Position numbers and translations under genes: made by a program. A stretch of DNA of 39,685 nt from Thiobacillus sp. Its GTDB lineage: Bacteria; Pseudomonadota; Gammaproteobacteria; Burkholderiales; Thiobacillaceae. The stretch spans positions 1 to 39,685 of the forward strand of contig JADFDC010000020.1 in assembly GCA_018263115.1 (NCBI GenBank), written 5' to 3'. Under the pieces are notes generated by a model. That model searched no databases. It saw only the letters and a list, made by a program, of their open reading frames with translations, and was not told where the DNA came from. Shown here one piece after another: positions 26,078 to 34,952 of the stretch. Numbering within the stretch: position 1 is the stretch's first letter; every line of letters starts with the position of its first letter.

Positions 26078-28149
26078 GCACGCAGCAGGGGGTGCTGACA
26101 CTGGGCGCGAATCCGCTGACGAGGCTGGCGGGGCCGGTGCTGGTGCTGCTGATTCTGGCCATGATGGTGCTGCCGCTGCCCACCTTCATGCTGGATGTAC
26201 TGTTCACTTTCAACATCGCGCTGGCGATGATCGTGCTGCTGGTGAGCCTGAATGCCGGCCGGCCGCTGGATTTCTCGGTGTTCCCGACCGTGCTGCTGGT
26301 GACAACTTTGATGCGTCTGTCGCTCAATGTCGCTTCCACCCGCATCATTCTCATCCAGGGACATACCGGTACCGATTCGGCGGGCAAGGTGATCGAGTCC
26401 TTCGGCAATTTCCTGGTTGGCGGCAATTACACCGTCGGCCTGGTGGTGTTCGTGATTCTGGTCATCATCAACTTTGTCGTCATCACGCGCGGCGCGGGAC
26501 GTATCGCCGAGGTGGCGGCGCGCTTCACGCTGGATGCCATGCCGGGCAAGCAGCTCGCCATTGATGCAGACCTGAATGCCGGTTTCATCAACGAGCAGGA
26601 AGCGCGCAAACAGCGGGCCGATATTTCGCGCGAGGCGGATTTCTACGGCGCCATGGACGGCGCATCCAAGTTCGTGCGTGGCGATGCCATCGCCGGCATC
26701 ATCATTCTGGTGATCAATCTGGTCGGCGGCATCGCGGTCGGCATATTCCAGCATGACCTGGGCCTGACCGAGGCGCTCAACCGCTACGCGCTGCTGACCG
26801 TGGGCGACGGCCTGGTGGCGCAGATTCCCGCGCTGGTGATTTCCACCGCGGCGGGTATCGTCGTCTCGCGCACCTCAAACGAGCAGGACCTCAATCAGGA
26901 ATTTGTCAGCCAGTTGTTCGGCCGGCCACAAATACTGTATGTGGCAGCGTCTGTCCTGGCAGTAATGGGCGTCATTCCCGGTACGCCGCATGTGGCTTTT
27001 CTTCTGCTGGCGGCACTGTTGGCGGGCGCGGCCTTCGTTGTTGAGCGGCGTGGCCGACGCCGTGAAGTGTATGAGCCTGAACATGAAGAAATTGTAGCCG
27101 AACCCCCGGCTGAACTGACTTGGGCCGACCTGCCGCCTGTAGATGTGCTGGCGCTGGAAGCCGGTTACCGGCTGGTACCGCTGCTGGACCGCAACCAGGG
27201 GGGCAAGGTACTGAACAACATCACGGAAAACCGCCGACGCTACGCGCTGGAAATGGGTCTGGTCATTCCACCGGTACGGGTGCGAGACAACCTGGACCTT
27301 GGGCCGTCCACCTATCGCATCACGCTGAAGGGTGTGGAAATGGGGCGTGGCGAAGTTACAACTGGCCGAATTCTGGCGGTGGAAACCGCCGACATGATGG
27401 GCAGGCTGAATGGCGAGGCCAGTTTCGATCCGCTGACTGGCGCACCGGCTGTCTGGCTGGAGGCGGAGGATGCCGAACGCGCCGGAATGCGCGGCTATCT
27501 GGTGCTGGAAGCGGATGAAGTGATCGCGCGCCACGTTGAAGCCGTCTATCGCGCCCACGCCAGCGAACTGATTGGCCGTGCGGAAGTGCAGCAGTTGCTG
27601 GAAGGGCTGGCATCAACTTCCCCTGGGCTGGCTGAAGAAGTGACACCACGCCTCTTGCCGCTGACTTCCGTGCAGACCATCCTGCAAAATCTGGTTGCCG
27701 AAGGCGTGTCGATCCGTGACGCCCACACCATTTTTGAAACCCTGGCTGCGCGGGCCGGCAAGACCCAGGATCTGGATGAACTGACTGAATCTGTGCGCGC
27801 GTCGCTGGGACGTGGAATTACGGACAAGCTTTTTGAAGGCGCGGAAAGCCTGCATGTGATCGGCCTGTCGCCTGAAATTGAAAACCGGCTGATCGCTGAA
27901 ATGGGCGAGGAGGGCGAGGCATTGATTTCACCGGAGTTACTGGAATCCTTGCCGCAATTGGCCGCGCAGGCCATGGCAAGGCAGCAGGACGAGGGTTATC
28001 CTTCCGTGCTGCTGGTCGCGCCTGCCCTGCGGCAACCACTGTCGCGCATTTTGCGCAGGAACGGGCTGGCAGTTTTGTCCTACGCGGAAATCCCGGCCGA
28101 CAAATCCCTGCAAGTATCGACGCTGATAACTGAAGAGACTGAAGCATGA
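26074..28149 (+). CDS. flhA: Flagellar export-gate protein FlhA
   Basis: FlhA is the largest gate subunit of the flagellar type III secretion apparatus; its membrane part forms the proton-driven channel and its cytoplasmic ring docks chaperones and substrates. The 691-residue protein has about eight membrane helices in residues 15-330, with the FHIPEP signature region DFSVFPTVLLVTTLMRLSLN and the conserved loop FVRGDAIAGIIILVINLVGG. The cytoplasmic domain follows (residues 345-691). It starts inside the flhB stop and its own stop overlaps flhF (ATGA), so the cluster is tightly coupled. Length is normal and nothing is missing. Confidence 0.97.
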   Translation: MSTQQGVLTLGANPLTRLAGPVLVLLILAMMVLPLPTFMLDVLFTFNIALAMIVLLVSLNAGRPLDFSVFPTVLLVTTLMRLSLNVASTRIILIQGHTGTDSAGKVIESFGNFLVGGNYTVGLVVFVILVIINFVVITRGAGRIAEVAARFTLDAMPGKQLAIDADLNAGFINEQEARKQRADISREADFYGAMDGASKFVRGDAIAGIIILVINLVGGIAVGIFQHDLGLTEALNRYALLTVGDGLVAQIPALVISTAAGIVVSRTSNEQDLNQEFVSQLFGRPQILYVAASVLAVMGVIPGTPHVAFLLLAALLAGAAFVVERRGRRREVYEPEHEEIVAEPPAELTWADLPPVDVLALEAGYRLVPLLDRNQGGKVLNNITENRRRYALEMGLVIPPVRVRDNLDLGPSTYRITLKGVEMGRGEVTTGRILAVETADMMGRLNGEASFDPLTGAPAVWLEAEDAERAGMRGYLVLEADEVIARHVEAVYRAHASELIGRAEVQQLLEGLASTSPGLAEEVTPRLLPLTSVQTILQNLVAEGVSIRDAHTIFETLAARAGKTQDLDELTESVRASLGRGITDKLFEGAESLHVIGLSPEIENRLIAEMGEEGEALISPELLESLPQLAAQAMARQQDEGYPSVLLVAPALRQPLSRILRRNGLAVLSYAEIPADKSLQVSTLITEETEA

Positions 28150-29285
28150 AGCTGCGCAAATTTCTGGCGCGTGACGCCCGGTCCGGACTGGAACAGATTC
28201 GGAAAGAATTGGGTCCGGATGCCGTGGTAGTTGCTTCGCGTAAAACCGCCAACGGGGTGGAGTTCATGGCGGGAAGATACGACGAACTTGAAGACAGGAT
28301 GGAGGTGCATTCCCGTTCAGACAGTACCGCGGGCGTGGAAGAGAGCGGAAGCATCAAGCGCGAGCTGATGAGGCTGCGTGCACTCGTGCAGAACCAGCTG
28401 GCGGGATTTGCATGGGGCATGGAGAGGCGGCGTCATCCTGTTCGCGTGCATGTCATGCAGAAAATGCTGGCGGCGGGGTTCAGCCCCAGGCTTGCGCGCC
28501 TGCTGGCTGCGCGCATGCCAAGGCAGTTTTCCGTCTCGCAGGCCGATGCCTGGCTGCGACAGGTGCTGATACGCAATCTGCTCACGCAGGATAAATCTTC
28601 CTTGCCCGGCATCAGGCCCGGCGTTTGGACGCTGGTGGGGCCGACGGGACATGGCAAGACGACGACGCTGGCCAAGCTGGCCGCCGAGGCGGTGATGAGG
28701 CATGGACGAGCCAACGTGGCGCTGGTGTCCATCGACACCTATCGCATCGGCGCGCAGCAGCAACTGGGCGCCTATGCTGAAATGATGGGCGTGGACAGCG
28801 TGATGGCGAAGGATGCTGCCGAGCTGCCACGCATTCTCGCCTCGTTAGCAGACAGGTCCTGCGTGCTGATCGACACCGCGGGATTTGCGCATGACGACAC
28901 CCGGCTTCACAGGCAAATGGAAATCCTGTCTGCTGTCGGCGCATCCTGTGTGCTGACGCTGGCCGCTTCCGCGCAGGGTGCGTTGGCCAGTCGCATTGTT
29001 CAGCGTTATGGTGCCACGCCTTTGTCAGGTGTCGCGCTGACCAAGCTGGATGAGGGTGGGCAGTGGGCGCCGGTGCTGGATTGTGTCATGCGCATGAAGC
29101 TGCCAGTGGCCTGCCTGGCATCCGGCCAGCGCGTGCCCGAGGATTTGCATACCGCCAATGCCGCCTACCTTGTCGACCGAGCCTTGCGTGCCGCTGGTGA
29201 AGGCGAATTCACCATGCGCGCGGAAGACTGGCCGATGGTGGCAGGATCGGCAGCGGAGAACGAAACGCTTCGGGAAGCGTCCTGA
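28146..29285 (+). CDS. flhF: Flagellar placement GTPase FlhF
   Basis: An SRP-type GTPase that sets where the flagellum is built, usually the cell pole. The 379-residue protein opens MKLRKFLARDARSGLEQIRKEL, the typical N-terminal block, and has the GTPase motifs G1 LVGPTGHGKTTTLAKLAAE, the region VSIDTYRIGAQQQLGAYAEMM, G3-like LIDTAGFAHDD and G4 LTKLDEGG. The G1 residue after GPTG is His, where most have Val. It presence argues for polar flagella. It overlaps flhA by four bases; the next gene starts one base after its stop. Confidence 0.96.
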   Translation: MKLRKFLARDARSGLEQIRKELGPDAVVVASRKTANGVEFMAGRYDELEDRMEVHSRSDSTAGVEESGSIKRELMRLRALVQNQLAGFAWGMERRRHPVRVHVMQKMLAAGFSPRLARLLAARMPRQFSVSQADAWLRQVLIRNLLTQDKSSLPGIRPGVWTLVGPTGHGKTTTLAKLAAEAVMRHGRANVALVSIDTYRIGAQQQLGAYAEMMGVDSVMAKDAAELPRILASLADRSCVLIDTAGFAHDDTRLHRQMEILSAVGASCVLTLAASAQGALASRIVQRYGATPLSGVALTKLDEGGQWAPVLDCVMRMKLPVACLASGQRVPEDLHTANAAYLVDRALRAAGEGEFTMRAEDWPMVAGSAAENETLREAS

Positions 29286-29286
29286 G

Positions 29287-30006
29287 GTGAACGATCATCA
29301 GGCACAGGGGCTTCGACGGCTGTTCTCGCGCGGCATGAAACCGGCCGTCGTCAGCGTGTTTGTTCCCTCGGTTACAAAGGCGTTCAATGATTTTTCTGAA
29401 AGTCTCGCGCAGGTTTCTAGCCGGTATGGCTGGCACGTGCTTCAGGTGAATCCACTAGCGGCATCGCTGGGTATTCGTTCGCTGTTTCAATGGGATCGCA
29501 CGAAGGCGCTGATACAGCAGACATCTGAGATCGACGGCCGAACGATGCTGTACGCTCCCGGCAGCATTGGTGGAGAGGGCGCGATCGTTCAGGCAGCTAT
29601 GGATTCTGGCAAGGGCTTTGATCTGATGTTGTTCGGAGGTTTCTGTTATTCGCTCGAAGAAGCCGCGCTGGATGGGACAACATCGCAAACCCTGGTTCTC
29701 CTGGTGGATGAAGATAGCTGCGAAGCTTGCTATGCCTTCGTCAAGACAGTGAATGAATTGCCAACGACGATGGAAATCTTGCTGGCGGGCGCGGGCGCAA
29801 GCCACGTAGCACAAGCCGCGCAGCGATTCCTGAAATTGCCGATTTCCCTGGCAGATGATGCGGGCCGAGTGTGGCATATACGCCACGCAGCGACACGAAC
29901 TTCAAGTAATACTTTAAGTGGATGCCCGGATTTGCCTCGATATGTGGCTAGAATCCTGAACAGGAGAGGCCCGGAGGCGAAATCAATTACAAGTTATGCC
30001 AGCTAA
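29287..30006 (+). CDS. FlhG-position protein, degenerate MinD/ParA-like fold without P-loop
   Basis: A 239-residue soluble protein starting at GTG 29287, one base after flhF, and overlapping fliA by 11 bases. FlhG (FleN), a MinD-type ATPase that counts flagella, normally sits here. The overall layout resembles MinD: a first strand (AVVSVFVPSV), a helix (FNDFSESLAQVSSRYGWHVLQVN), then LGIRSLFQWDRTKALIQQ and a MLYAPGS segment like the FlhG 'LPAGS' strand, and FDLMLFGG where MinD has 'YDVVLID'. But the Walker A motif KGGVGKT is replaced by SVTKAF, so it cannot bind ATP in the usual way. I infer a pseudo-ATPase relative of FlhG, and am sure only that it is a coupled flagellar-cluster gene. Confidence 0.7.
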   Translation: MNDHQAQGLRRLFSRGMKPAVVSVFVPSVTKAFNDFSESLAQVSSRYGWHVLQVNPLAASLGIRSLFQWDRTKALIQQTSEIDGRTMLYAPGSIGGEGAIVQAAMDSGKGFDLMLFGGFCYSLEEAALDGTTSQTLVLLVDEDSCEACYAFVKTVNELPTTMEILLAGAGASHVAQAAQRFLKLPISLADDAGRVWHIRHAATRTSSNTLSGCPDLPRYVARILNRRGPEAKSITSYAS

Positions 30007-30709
30007 TAACCTCAGCAGCGGCAACGAGTTGGTCAAGCAGTACCTGCCGCTAGTCAAACGAATTGCCTATCATCTGATGGCAAGATTGCCCGCCAGCGTC
30101 GAGGTGGATGATCTGATTCAGGTCGGCCTGATCGGCCTGATGGATGCCGTCGAACGCTTCGACGGCAGTCAGGGCGCCCAGTTTGAATCCTATGCTACCC
30201 AGCGTATCCGCGGTTCCATGCTTGACGATTTGCGAGAAGCCGACTGGTTGCCGCGCCATATTCGCCAGAAATCCCGTCAGATCGAATCCGCCATTCACCG
30301 GCTGGAGCAACGTAAGGGCCGTCCGCCATCAGAGCAGGAGATTTCAAAGGAGATGGGCATCGAACTTGATGAATATCAAAGCATGCTGGGTGACGTCAAA
30401 GGCAACCAGCTGCTTTATTACGAAGATTTTTCTGATGACGAAAGCAGCAATTTCCTGGAGCGCTATCTGATCGATGATGCATCGGACCCGCTTTCTCTTC
30501 TGGAAGACGACGGCTTTCGCCAGGGCCTGATCGAAGCGATCGAGGATCTGCCCGAGCGTGAAAAAAACCTGATGGGCATGTACTACGAACAGGACATGAA
30601 TCTGAAGGAAATCGGCGCCGTGATGGGTGTTTCCGAGTCGCGCGTCTGCCAGCTTCATTCACAGGCGGTTGCCCGGCTAAGGGCAAAAATGAAGCCCTGG
30701 AAAGCATAA
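29996..30709 (+). CDS. fliA: Flagellar sigma factor FliA (sigma-28)
   Basis: The sigma factor for late flagellar and chemotaxis genes. The 237-residue protein has region 2 (KQYLPLVKRIAYHLMARLP, then DDLIQVGLIGLMDAVERFD and FESYATQRIRGSMLDDLREADWLPR, in parts), region 3 (KGRPPSEQEISKEMGIELDEYQ), and region 4 (LPEREKNLMGMYYEQDMNLKEIGAVMGVSESRVCQLHSQAVARL) with its helix-turn-helix. The ATG at 29996 lies within the end of the preceding gene. It ends the flagellar group; 98 bases without a gene follow. Targets cannot be told from this window, save one weak candidate site at 34348. Confidence 0.97.
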   Translation: MPANNLSSGNELVKQYLPLVKRIAYHLMARLPASVEVDDLIQVGLIGLMDAVERFDGSQGAQFESYATQRIRGSMLDDLREADWLPRHIRQKSRQIESAIHRLEQRKGRPPSEQEISKEMGIELDEYQSMLGDVKGNQLLYYEDFSDDESSNFLERYLIDDASDPLSLLEDDGFRQGLIEAIEDLPEREKNLMGMYYEQDMNLKEIGAVMGVSESRVCQLHSQAVARLRAKMKPWKA

Positions 30710-30807
30710 TCGGCAACTCAATATTGCCAGCAACCATGCCAAACGTGAATGCGTGAAGGCTATCGAGAATCTTCCGGGACTGTGTAAAAAGAAAGCTCAA
30801 TACACAC

Positions 30808-33800
30808 ATGCAGCCCGGCAGCGATCTTCGACCCACTTCAAACCGTCAGGAAGATATCCAGAAATTGTCCGGCAAGGGTGAAGCCCGCCGGATCGTTCTG
30901 ATCTATGCCGCCTTTTCCGTTCTCTGGATCCTACTGTCCGACAAGGCGGTCGAACTGATCTTCAAGGATCCGCATAGCATCTTTCTTGCAAGTATCCTGA
31001 AAGGCTGGCTGTTTGTCGCCGTGACATCCGTTTTGTTGTATGTACTGCTGCGTCGCTATTCACAGCGTCTGCTAAGGCAACAAAGGGAAAGACTTCAGGT
31101 GTTGCAACTGCTGGATGCCATCGCCGAGGGTTCCACGGACGCCATTTTCGCAAAGGATGTGAGTGGCCGATATCTGCTGTTCAATCGCGAGGCGGCCCGC
31201 ATTGTCGGTAAATTGAAGGAAGAAGTCATTGGCCAGGAAGACTCCGCCATCTTTCCGACTGATCAAGCTGCTCTCATCAAGGTAAACGATGAAAAAGTGA
31301 TGACAGATAATCGATTGGTTACTTTCGAGGAGGTATTGAGCACGTCGGATGGTGAGCGGAACTTTCTCGCTATCAAGGGTCCATTGCATGACGAAGAAGG
31401 CAGGGTCAACGGCATATTTGGCATTTCACGGGACATTACTGTCAGCAAGCTTGAAGAAGAGGCATTGCGACAGGAGCGAGACCGCAATCAGCGCTATCTG
31501 GATACTGTCCAGACCTTGATGGTGGCGCTGGACATACAGGGCCATGTCACCATGATCAACCGGTCTGGTTGCAAACTGCTTGGCTATGATGAAGATGAGT
31601 TGATAGGCAAAAACTGGTTTGAAACCTGTCTGCCCCAACCAGAAGGCCGGGAGGAGATTTATCCGTTGTTTAGGCGGATTATCTCGGGGGGATGGATGGG
31701 TGAGGAATATTACGAGAACCCGGTCATTGATCGAAATGGCAAGCAGCATCTGATTGCTTGGCACAACACCTTTCTGCTTGACGACAACGGCGGCATAGCC
31801 GGTACCCTGAGTTCGGGCGAGGACGTTACCGAGAGAAAGCACCAGCAGGAACAGTTGCGCAAATTTTTCATGGTGGTGGAGCAAAGTCCCAATACCATCC
31901 TGATTACCGACCTTGAAGGCCGGATTGAATATGTCAACGAGGCTTTTACCCGGGAAACCGGTTACACGCGTGAAGAAGCCATTGGCATGAAGGCGAATGA
32001 TCTTGGAACGGAACTGACGCCCAAGAACACCTTTGATGATCTTCTGAAAACCCTTCAGGCAGGAAGAATCTGGGAAGGCGAGTTCTTCAACCGTCACAAG
32101 GATGACGGCATTTATGTGCATCGTGCGCATGTTTCGCCGCTCAGGGAACCGGACGGGCGAATCACGCATTATTTGTCGATTCAGGAAGACATCACCGAGA
32201 AAAAACGCAATATCGAGGAACTGGAGCATTATCGCCAGCATCTCGAAGAACTGGTGATAGAAAGAACATCTGCGCTGGCCGCGGCAAAGGAAGCGGCAGA
32301 AGTGGCAAACCGCACCAAGAGCGCATTTTTGGCCAACATGAGCCACGAAATCCGCACGCCGATGAACGCCATTCTCGGTTTGACCCATTTGCTGCGGCGC
32401 GATGAACGGGATGCGGGACAAGTTGACAAGCTGTCCAGGCTGGACGAGGCGGCCAGGCATTTGCTCGCGATCATCAACGACATTCTGGATATCTCCAAAA
32501 TTGAAGCCGGAAAACTGCGGCTGGAACACATTGAGCTGGACCTGGACCAGTTGCTGCGCAACGTCTGCTCGCTTACCGCCGAGCGCCTGCATGCGAAGGG
32601 ACTGGAGCTCGTTGTGGACATGGCGCCGGCATTGTCGGAAAGGTTTGTCGGCGATCCAACCAGGCTTTCGCAGCTTCTCTTGAACTACGTCAGCAACGCC
32701 ATCAAATTCACGGATCAGGGCTCGATCGTCATTCGCGCCAGGCTGGAGGATCAAACCAGCGAGGATATCCTGATGGTGTTCGAAGTTTTGGATACCGGCA
32801 TTGGCATTTCCCGGCAGAATCAGTCGCGCCTGTTCCAGGCCTTCGAGCAGGCGGACAGTTCCACTACGCGTCAATATGGTGGCACGGGGCTCGGGCTGGC
32901 CATCAACCGTCGCCTGGCGGAGATGATGGGCGGGCAAGTGGGGGTGTCGAGCGAGCTCGGAAAAGGCAGCACATTCTGGTTCAGTGCGCGTCTGGGCAGG
33001 GTTTCCGGCAGGGCATATCCGGCGGTGGATGGCGCGCTGACAGGCCGGCGCATTTTGCTGGCTGACGATCTTGATACATCCAGGGAAGCGCTTGCAGGCA
33101 TGCTGCAAGCGATGGGCGCGCAAGTGGACGCTGTGGGTTCTGGCGAGAAAGCGATTGATTTGATTTTCAACCCCGGCCAGAGCAGTCCATACGACCTGAT
33201 TCTGCTGGACTGGAAAATGCCTGAACCTGATGGATTGGCGGTCGCGGAAAAGCTGGCTTTATCCGGCAAACCTGACATGCCTGTTGTCCTGATGGCTGCG
33301 GTATTCGATGAGCAGCAGTTGCAACAATCCGGAATGTCCCTGCCAATTGCGGGCAGACTGGTCAAGCCGGCAACACCATCCATGCTGCGCGGCGTATTTT
33401 CACCAAGCGGGCAGGGGGCGGAGGTCCGTTCAATAGCGTTGAACGATTCTAATCTGGTTGATGCGGTATCTGGCCGACATGGAGGCGCCAGATTACTGCT
33501 TGTCGAAGACAATCCCATCAATCAGGAAGTGGCCAGGGAACTGCTGACTTCGGCCGGCATGCAAGTGGAGCTGGCCAACAACGGGCTGGAAGCGGTGGAT
33601 ATGGCCGGTAAACAACACTACGACCTGGTGCTGATGGATGTGCAAATGCCCGAAATGGATGGTCTGGAAGCCACGCGCAGGATTCGTGCATTGCCCGGCC
33701 GGGAGGACATCCCCATCGTGGCCATGACCGCCAATGCCTACGAAGAGGACCGCAAGCGATGCCTGGAAGCGGGCATGAACGATCACGTGGCCAAGCCGGT

Positions 33801-34305
33801 TGATCCCGAGACTCTCTATGCCACCTTGCGTAAATGGTTGCCAGCGAACATGGCACCCGATGAAAAGGCGTCAGACAAGGTGCTGGCAGAGGATGAAAGT
33901 GGTGCGGCACTGCGCATTCAGCTTGCTGCGATTCCAGGACTGAACTCGGATGCCTGGCTGGGCGTTCAGCCGGGCATGGCACATTATTACTTGAGCTTGC
34001 TGCAAAAATACGCGGATGGCCAGGCGGATGACATGGACCGGTTGCGCAAGAGGCTGGGTGAAAAAAAATTCAATGATGCGCAGATTTTGGTTCATTCACT
34101 CAAGGGCGTAGCCGGCATACTGGGTATTTTTGGTGTGCTCGACCTGGCGGGCGAACTCGAATCGGCGATTCGTGACGAGGATGAATCACAAATTGGCCAG
34201 GTGCTGGAAGCGCTTGAGGATGAACAGCAATCAATATGTTCAGCCATCGCGCATTTGTCTGAATTGGCCACAATGGGAAATGAAGGGCCGTCTAATCCGG
34301 TTTGA
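30808..34305 (+). CDS. Hybrid sensor histidine kinase (PAS x3, HisKA, HATPase, REC x2, HPt)
   Basis: A 1165-residue membrane sensor kinase with a full internal phosphorelay. Order: two hydrophobic segments near residues 28-45 and 60-80, three PAS domains (about 100-215, 225-350, 355-475), a coiled coil ([28 protein letters not shown] region), HisKA with His513 in [15 protein letters not shown], HATPase_c with the G boxes DTGIGIS and [11 protein letters not shown], a first receiver (Asp801 in [11 protein letters not shown]), a second receiver (Asp944 in [11 protein letters not shown]), and an HPt domain (His1096 in [10 protein letters not shown]). The first receiver has Ala where the switch Thr/Ser is expected, so it may be less active. 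BarA-like layout. The cognate response regulator is not nearby; the signal is unknown. Confidence 0.93.
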   Translation: MQPGSDLRPTSNRQEDIQKLSGKGEARRIVLIYAAFSVLWILLSDKAVELIFKDPHSIFLASILKGWLFVAVTSVLLYVLLRRYSQRLLRQQRERLQVLQLLDAIAEGSTDAIFAKDVSGRYLLFNREAARIVGKLKEEVIGQEDSAIFPTDQAALIKVNDEKVMTDNRLVTFEEVLSTSDGERNFLAIKGPLHDEEGRVNGIFGISRDITVSKLEEEALRQERDRNQRYLDTVQTLMVALDIQGHVTMINRSGCKLLGYDEDELIGKNWFETCLPQPEGREEIYPLFRRIISGGWMGEEYYENPVIDRNGKQHLIAWHNTFLLDDNGGIAGTLSSGEDVTERKHQQEQLRKFFMVVEQSPNTILITDLEGRIEYVNEAFTRETGYTREEAIGMKANDLGTELTPKNTFDDLLKTLQAGRIWEGEFFNRHKDDGIYVHRAHVSPLREPDGRITHYLSIQEDITEKKRNIEELEHYRQHLEELVIERTSALAAAKEAAEVANRTKSAFLANMSHEIRTPMNAILGLTHLLRRDERDAGQVDKLSRLDEAARHLLAIINDILDISKIEAGKLRLEHIELDLDQLLRNVCSLTAERLHAKGLELVVDMAPALSERFVGDPTRLSQLLLNYVSNAIKFTDQGSIVIRARLEDQTSEDILMVFEVLDTGIGISRQNQSRLFQAFEQADSSTTRQYGGTGLGLAINRRLAEMMGGQVGVSSELGKGSTFWFSARLGRVSGRAYPAVDGALTGRRILLADDLDTSREALAGMLQAMGAQVDAVGSGEKAIDLIFNPGQSSPYDLILLDWKMPEPDGLAVAEKLALSGKPDMPVVLMAAVFDEQQLQQSGMSLPIAGRLVKPATPSMLRGVFSPSGQGAEVRSIALNDSNLVDAVSGRHGGARLLLVEDNPINQEVARELLTSAGMQVELANNGLEAVDMAGKQHYDLVLMDVQMPEMDGLEATRRIRALPGREDIPIVAMTANAYEEDRKRCLEAGMNDHVAKPVDPETLYATLRKWLPANMAPDEKASDKVLAEDESGAALRIQLAAIPGLNSDAWLGVQPGMAHYYLSLLQKYADGQADDMDRLRKRLGEKKFNDAQILVHSLKGVAGILGIFGVLDLAGELESAIRDEDESQIGQVLEALEDEQQSICSAIAHLSELATMGNEGPSNPV

Positions 34306-34347
34306 CAGGAAAAGCTGATCGAAACAGTTTTATTCAAAAAGGGACTG

Positions 34348-34372
34348 TAACTTTTGAAAACACTGCCGATTC
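34348..34372 (+). promoter_or_regulatory. Weak sigma-28-like promoter before the small paralog pair
   Basis: TAACTTTT (34348-34355) and GCCGATTC (34365-34372) resemble the FliA elements TAAAGTTT and GCCGATAA, but the spacer is 9 bases where 11 is usual. The -10 part is close; the spacing counts against it. It lies just before the ribosome site of the first small gene. Confidence 0.3.
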
Positions 34373-34397
34373 ACCACCCAAGGAGGTGAAATCCATC

Positions 34398-34670
34398 ATG
34401 GGCGCAGCTTTAAAACTGGTTTACCAGCGCGACGAGACTATTGTCTCAGGCATTGAGACCGGATTTCCCCATATTGCCAAGCAGTTATGTGCGCGATGGG
34501 GGAAGCCGGAGTGCGTGGCGTATCTGGACAATTTACTGACATATTCAGGCGGTGGAAACAGCAAGGGATTTCCGGGCGAAGTCATCGAAGAGCTTTTTTC
34601 GCTCTATACGATGCTGCAAAGCGATTTAAGCGGCACGGACATGTGGGCAAAATCCGACACAAGGCTCTGA
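34398..34670 (+). CDS. Small protein of unknown function, first of a tandem paralog pair
   Basis: A 90-residue protein I do not recognise. The start is fixed by a perfect Shine-Dalgarno sequence AAGGAGGTGA (34380-34389) eight bases before the ATG at 34398; the frame is open further upstream but without a ribosome site. The core, from about residue 20, is GFPHIAKQLCARWGKPEC and YLDNLL, then GFPGEVIEELFSLYTML and DMW. It shares PH, LC, WG, C, YL, GFP, V, EL, LY, L and W at matching places with the next gene, including a Cys-x7-Cys pair. No signal or membrane segment. It follows the sensor kinase by 92 bases. High expression is suggested by the ribosome site. Confidence 0.8.
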   Translation: MGAALKLVYQRDETIVSGIETGFPHIAKQLCARWGKPECVAYLDNLLTYSGGGNSKGFPGEVIEELFSLYTMLQSDLSGTDMWAKSDTRL

Positions 34671-34711
34671 ACAGCAAAAGGATTTTCGGCGCCATGGTCT
34701 AGACTTGTGAC

Positions 34712-34951
34712 ATGGGAGCAGAAAATAAGTCAGCCATTGAGTCCAGTTATCCGCATGTAGCGGAAGGACTATGCAAATTCTGGGGGTCCGAACAGTGTCA
34801 GGATTACCTGGAAGGCTTGGTTTTCGACCAGCGTGGCGGACGTCAGGGATTTCCGCCGGACGTGTCAGCCGAGTTGCTGTTTCTCTACAATCTTCTGGAT
34901 CGCAAGCCGGGCAAGTACGACATCTGGCACGAGGCGGACAGCCACACCTGA
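34712..34951 (+). CDS. Small protein of unknown function, second of the tandem paralog pair
   Basis: A 79-residue soluble protein, clearly a paralog of the previous one: SYPHVAEGLCKFWGSEQC, DYLEGLV, QGFPPDVSAELLFLYNLL and YDIWHEAD align over nearly the full length. The shared Cys-x7-Cys, the Pro-His before it and the Trp-Gly pair suggest a metal-binding or redox site, which is inference. Unlike its neighbour it has no good ribosome site (CTTGTGAC before ATG). It is 41 bases after the first copy and its stop lies one base from the stop of the convergent copA. Confidence 0.8.
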   Translation: MGAENKSAIESSYPHVAEGLCKFWGSEQCQDYLEGLVFDQRGGRQGFPPDVSAELLFLYNLLDRKPGKYDIWHEADSHT

Positions 34952-34952
34952 A

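Noticed and set aside
26040-26080. Frameshift explanation for the short FlhB
   Set aside because: No frame after the stop encodes an NPTH-like domain; flhA begins at once, so a simple frameshift cannot restore a full FlhB.
31426-33123. Long open frame (565 codons) on the minus strand opposite the hybrid kinase
   Set aside because: No domain is recognisable and the plus-strand kinase is conserved throughout; a composition shadow.
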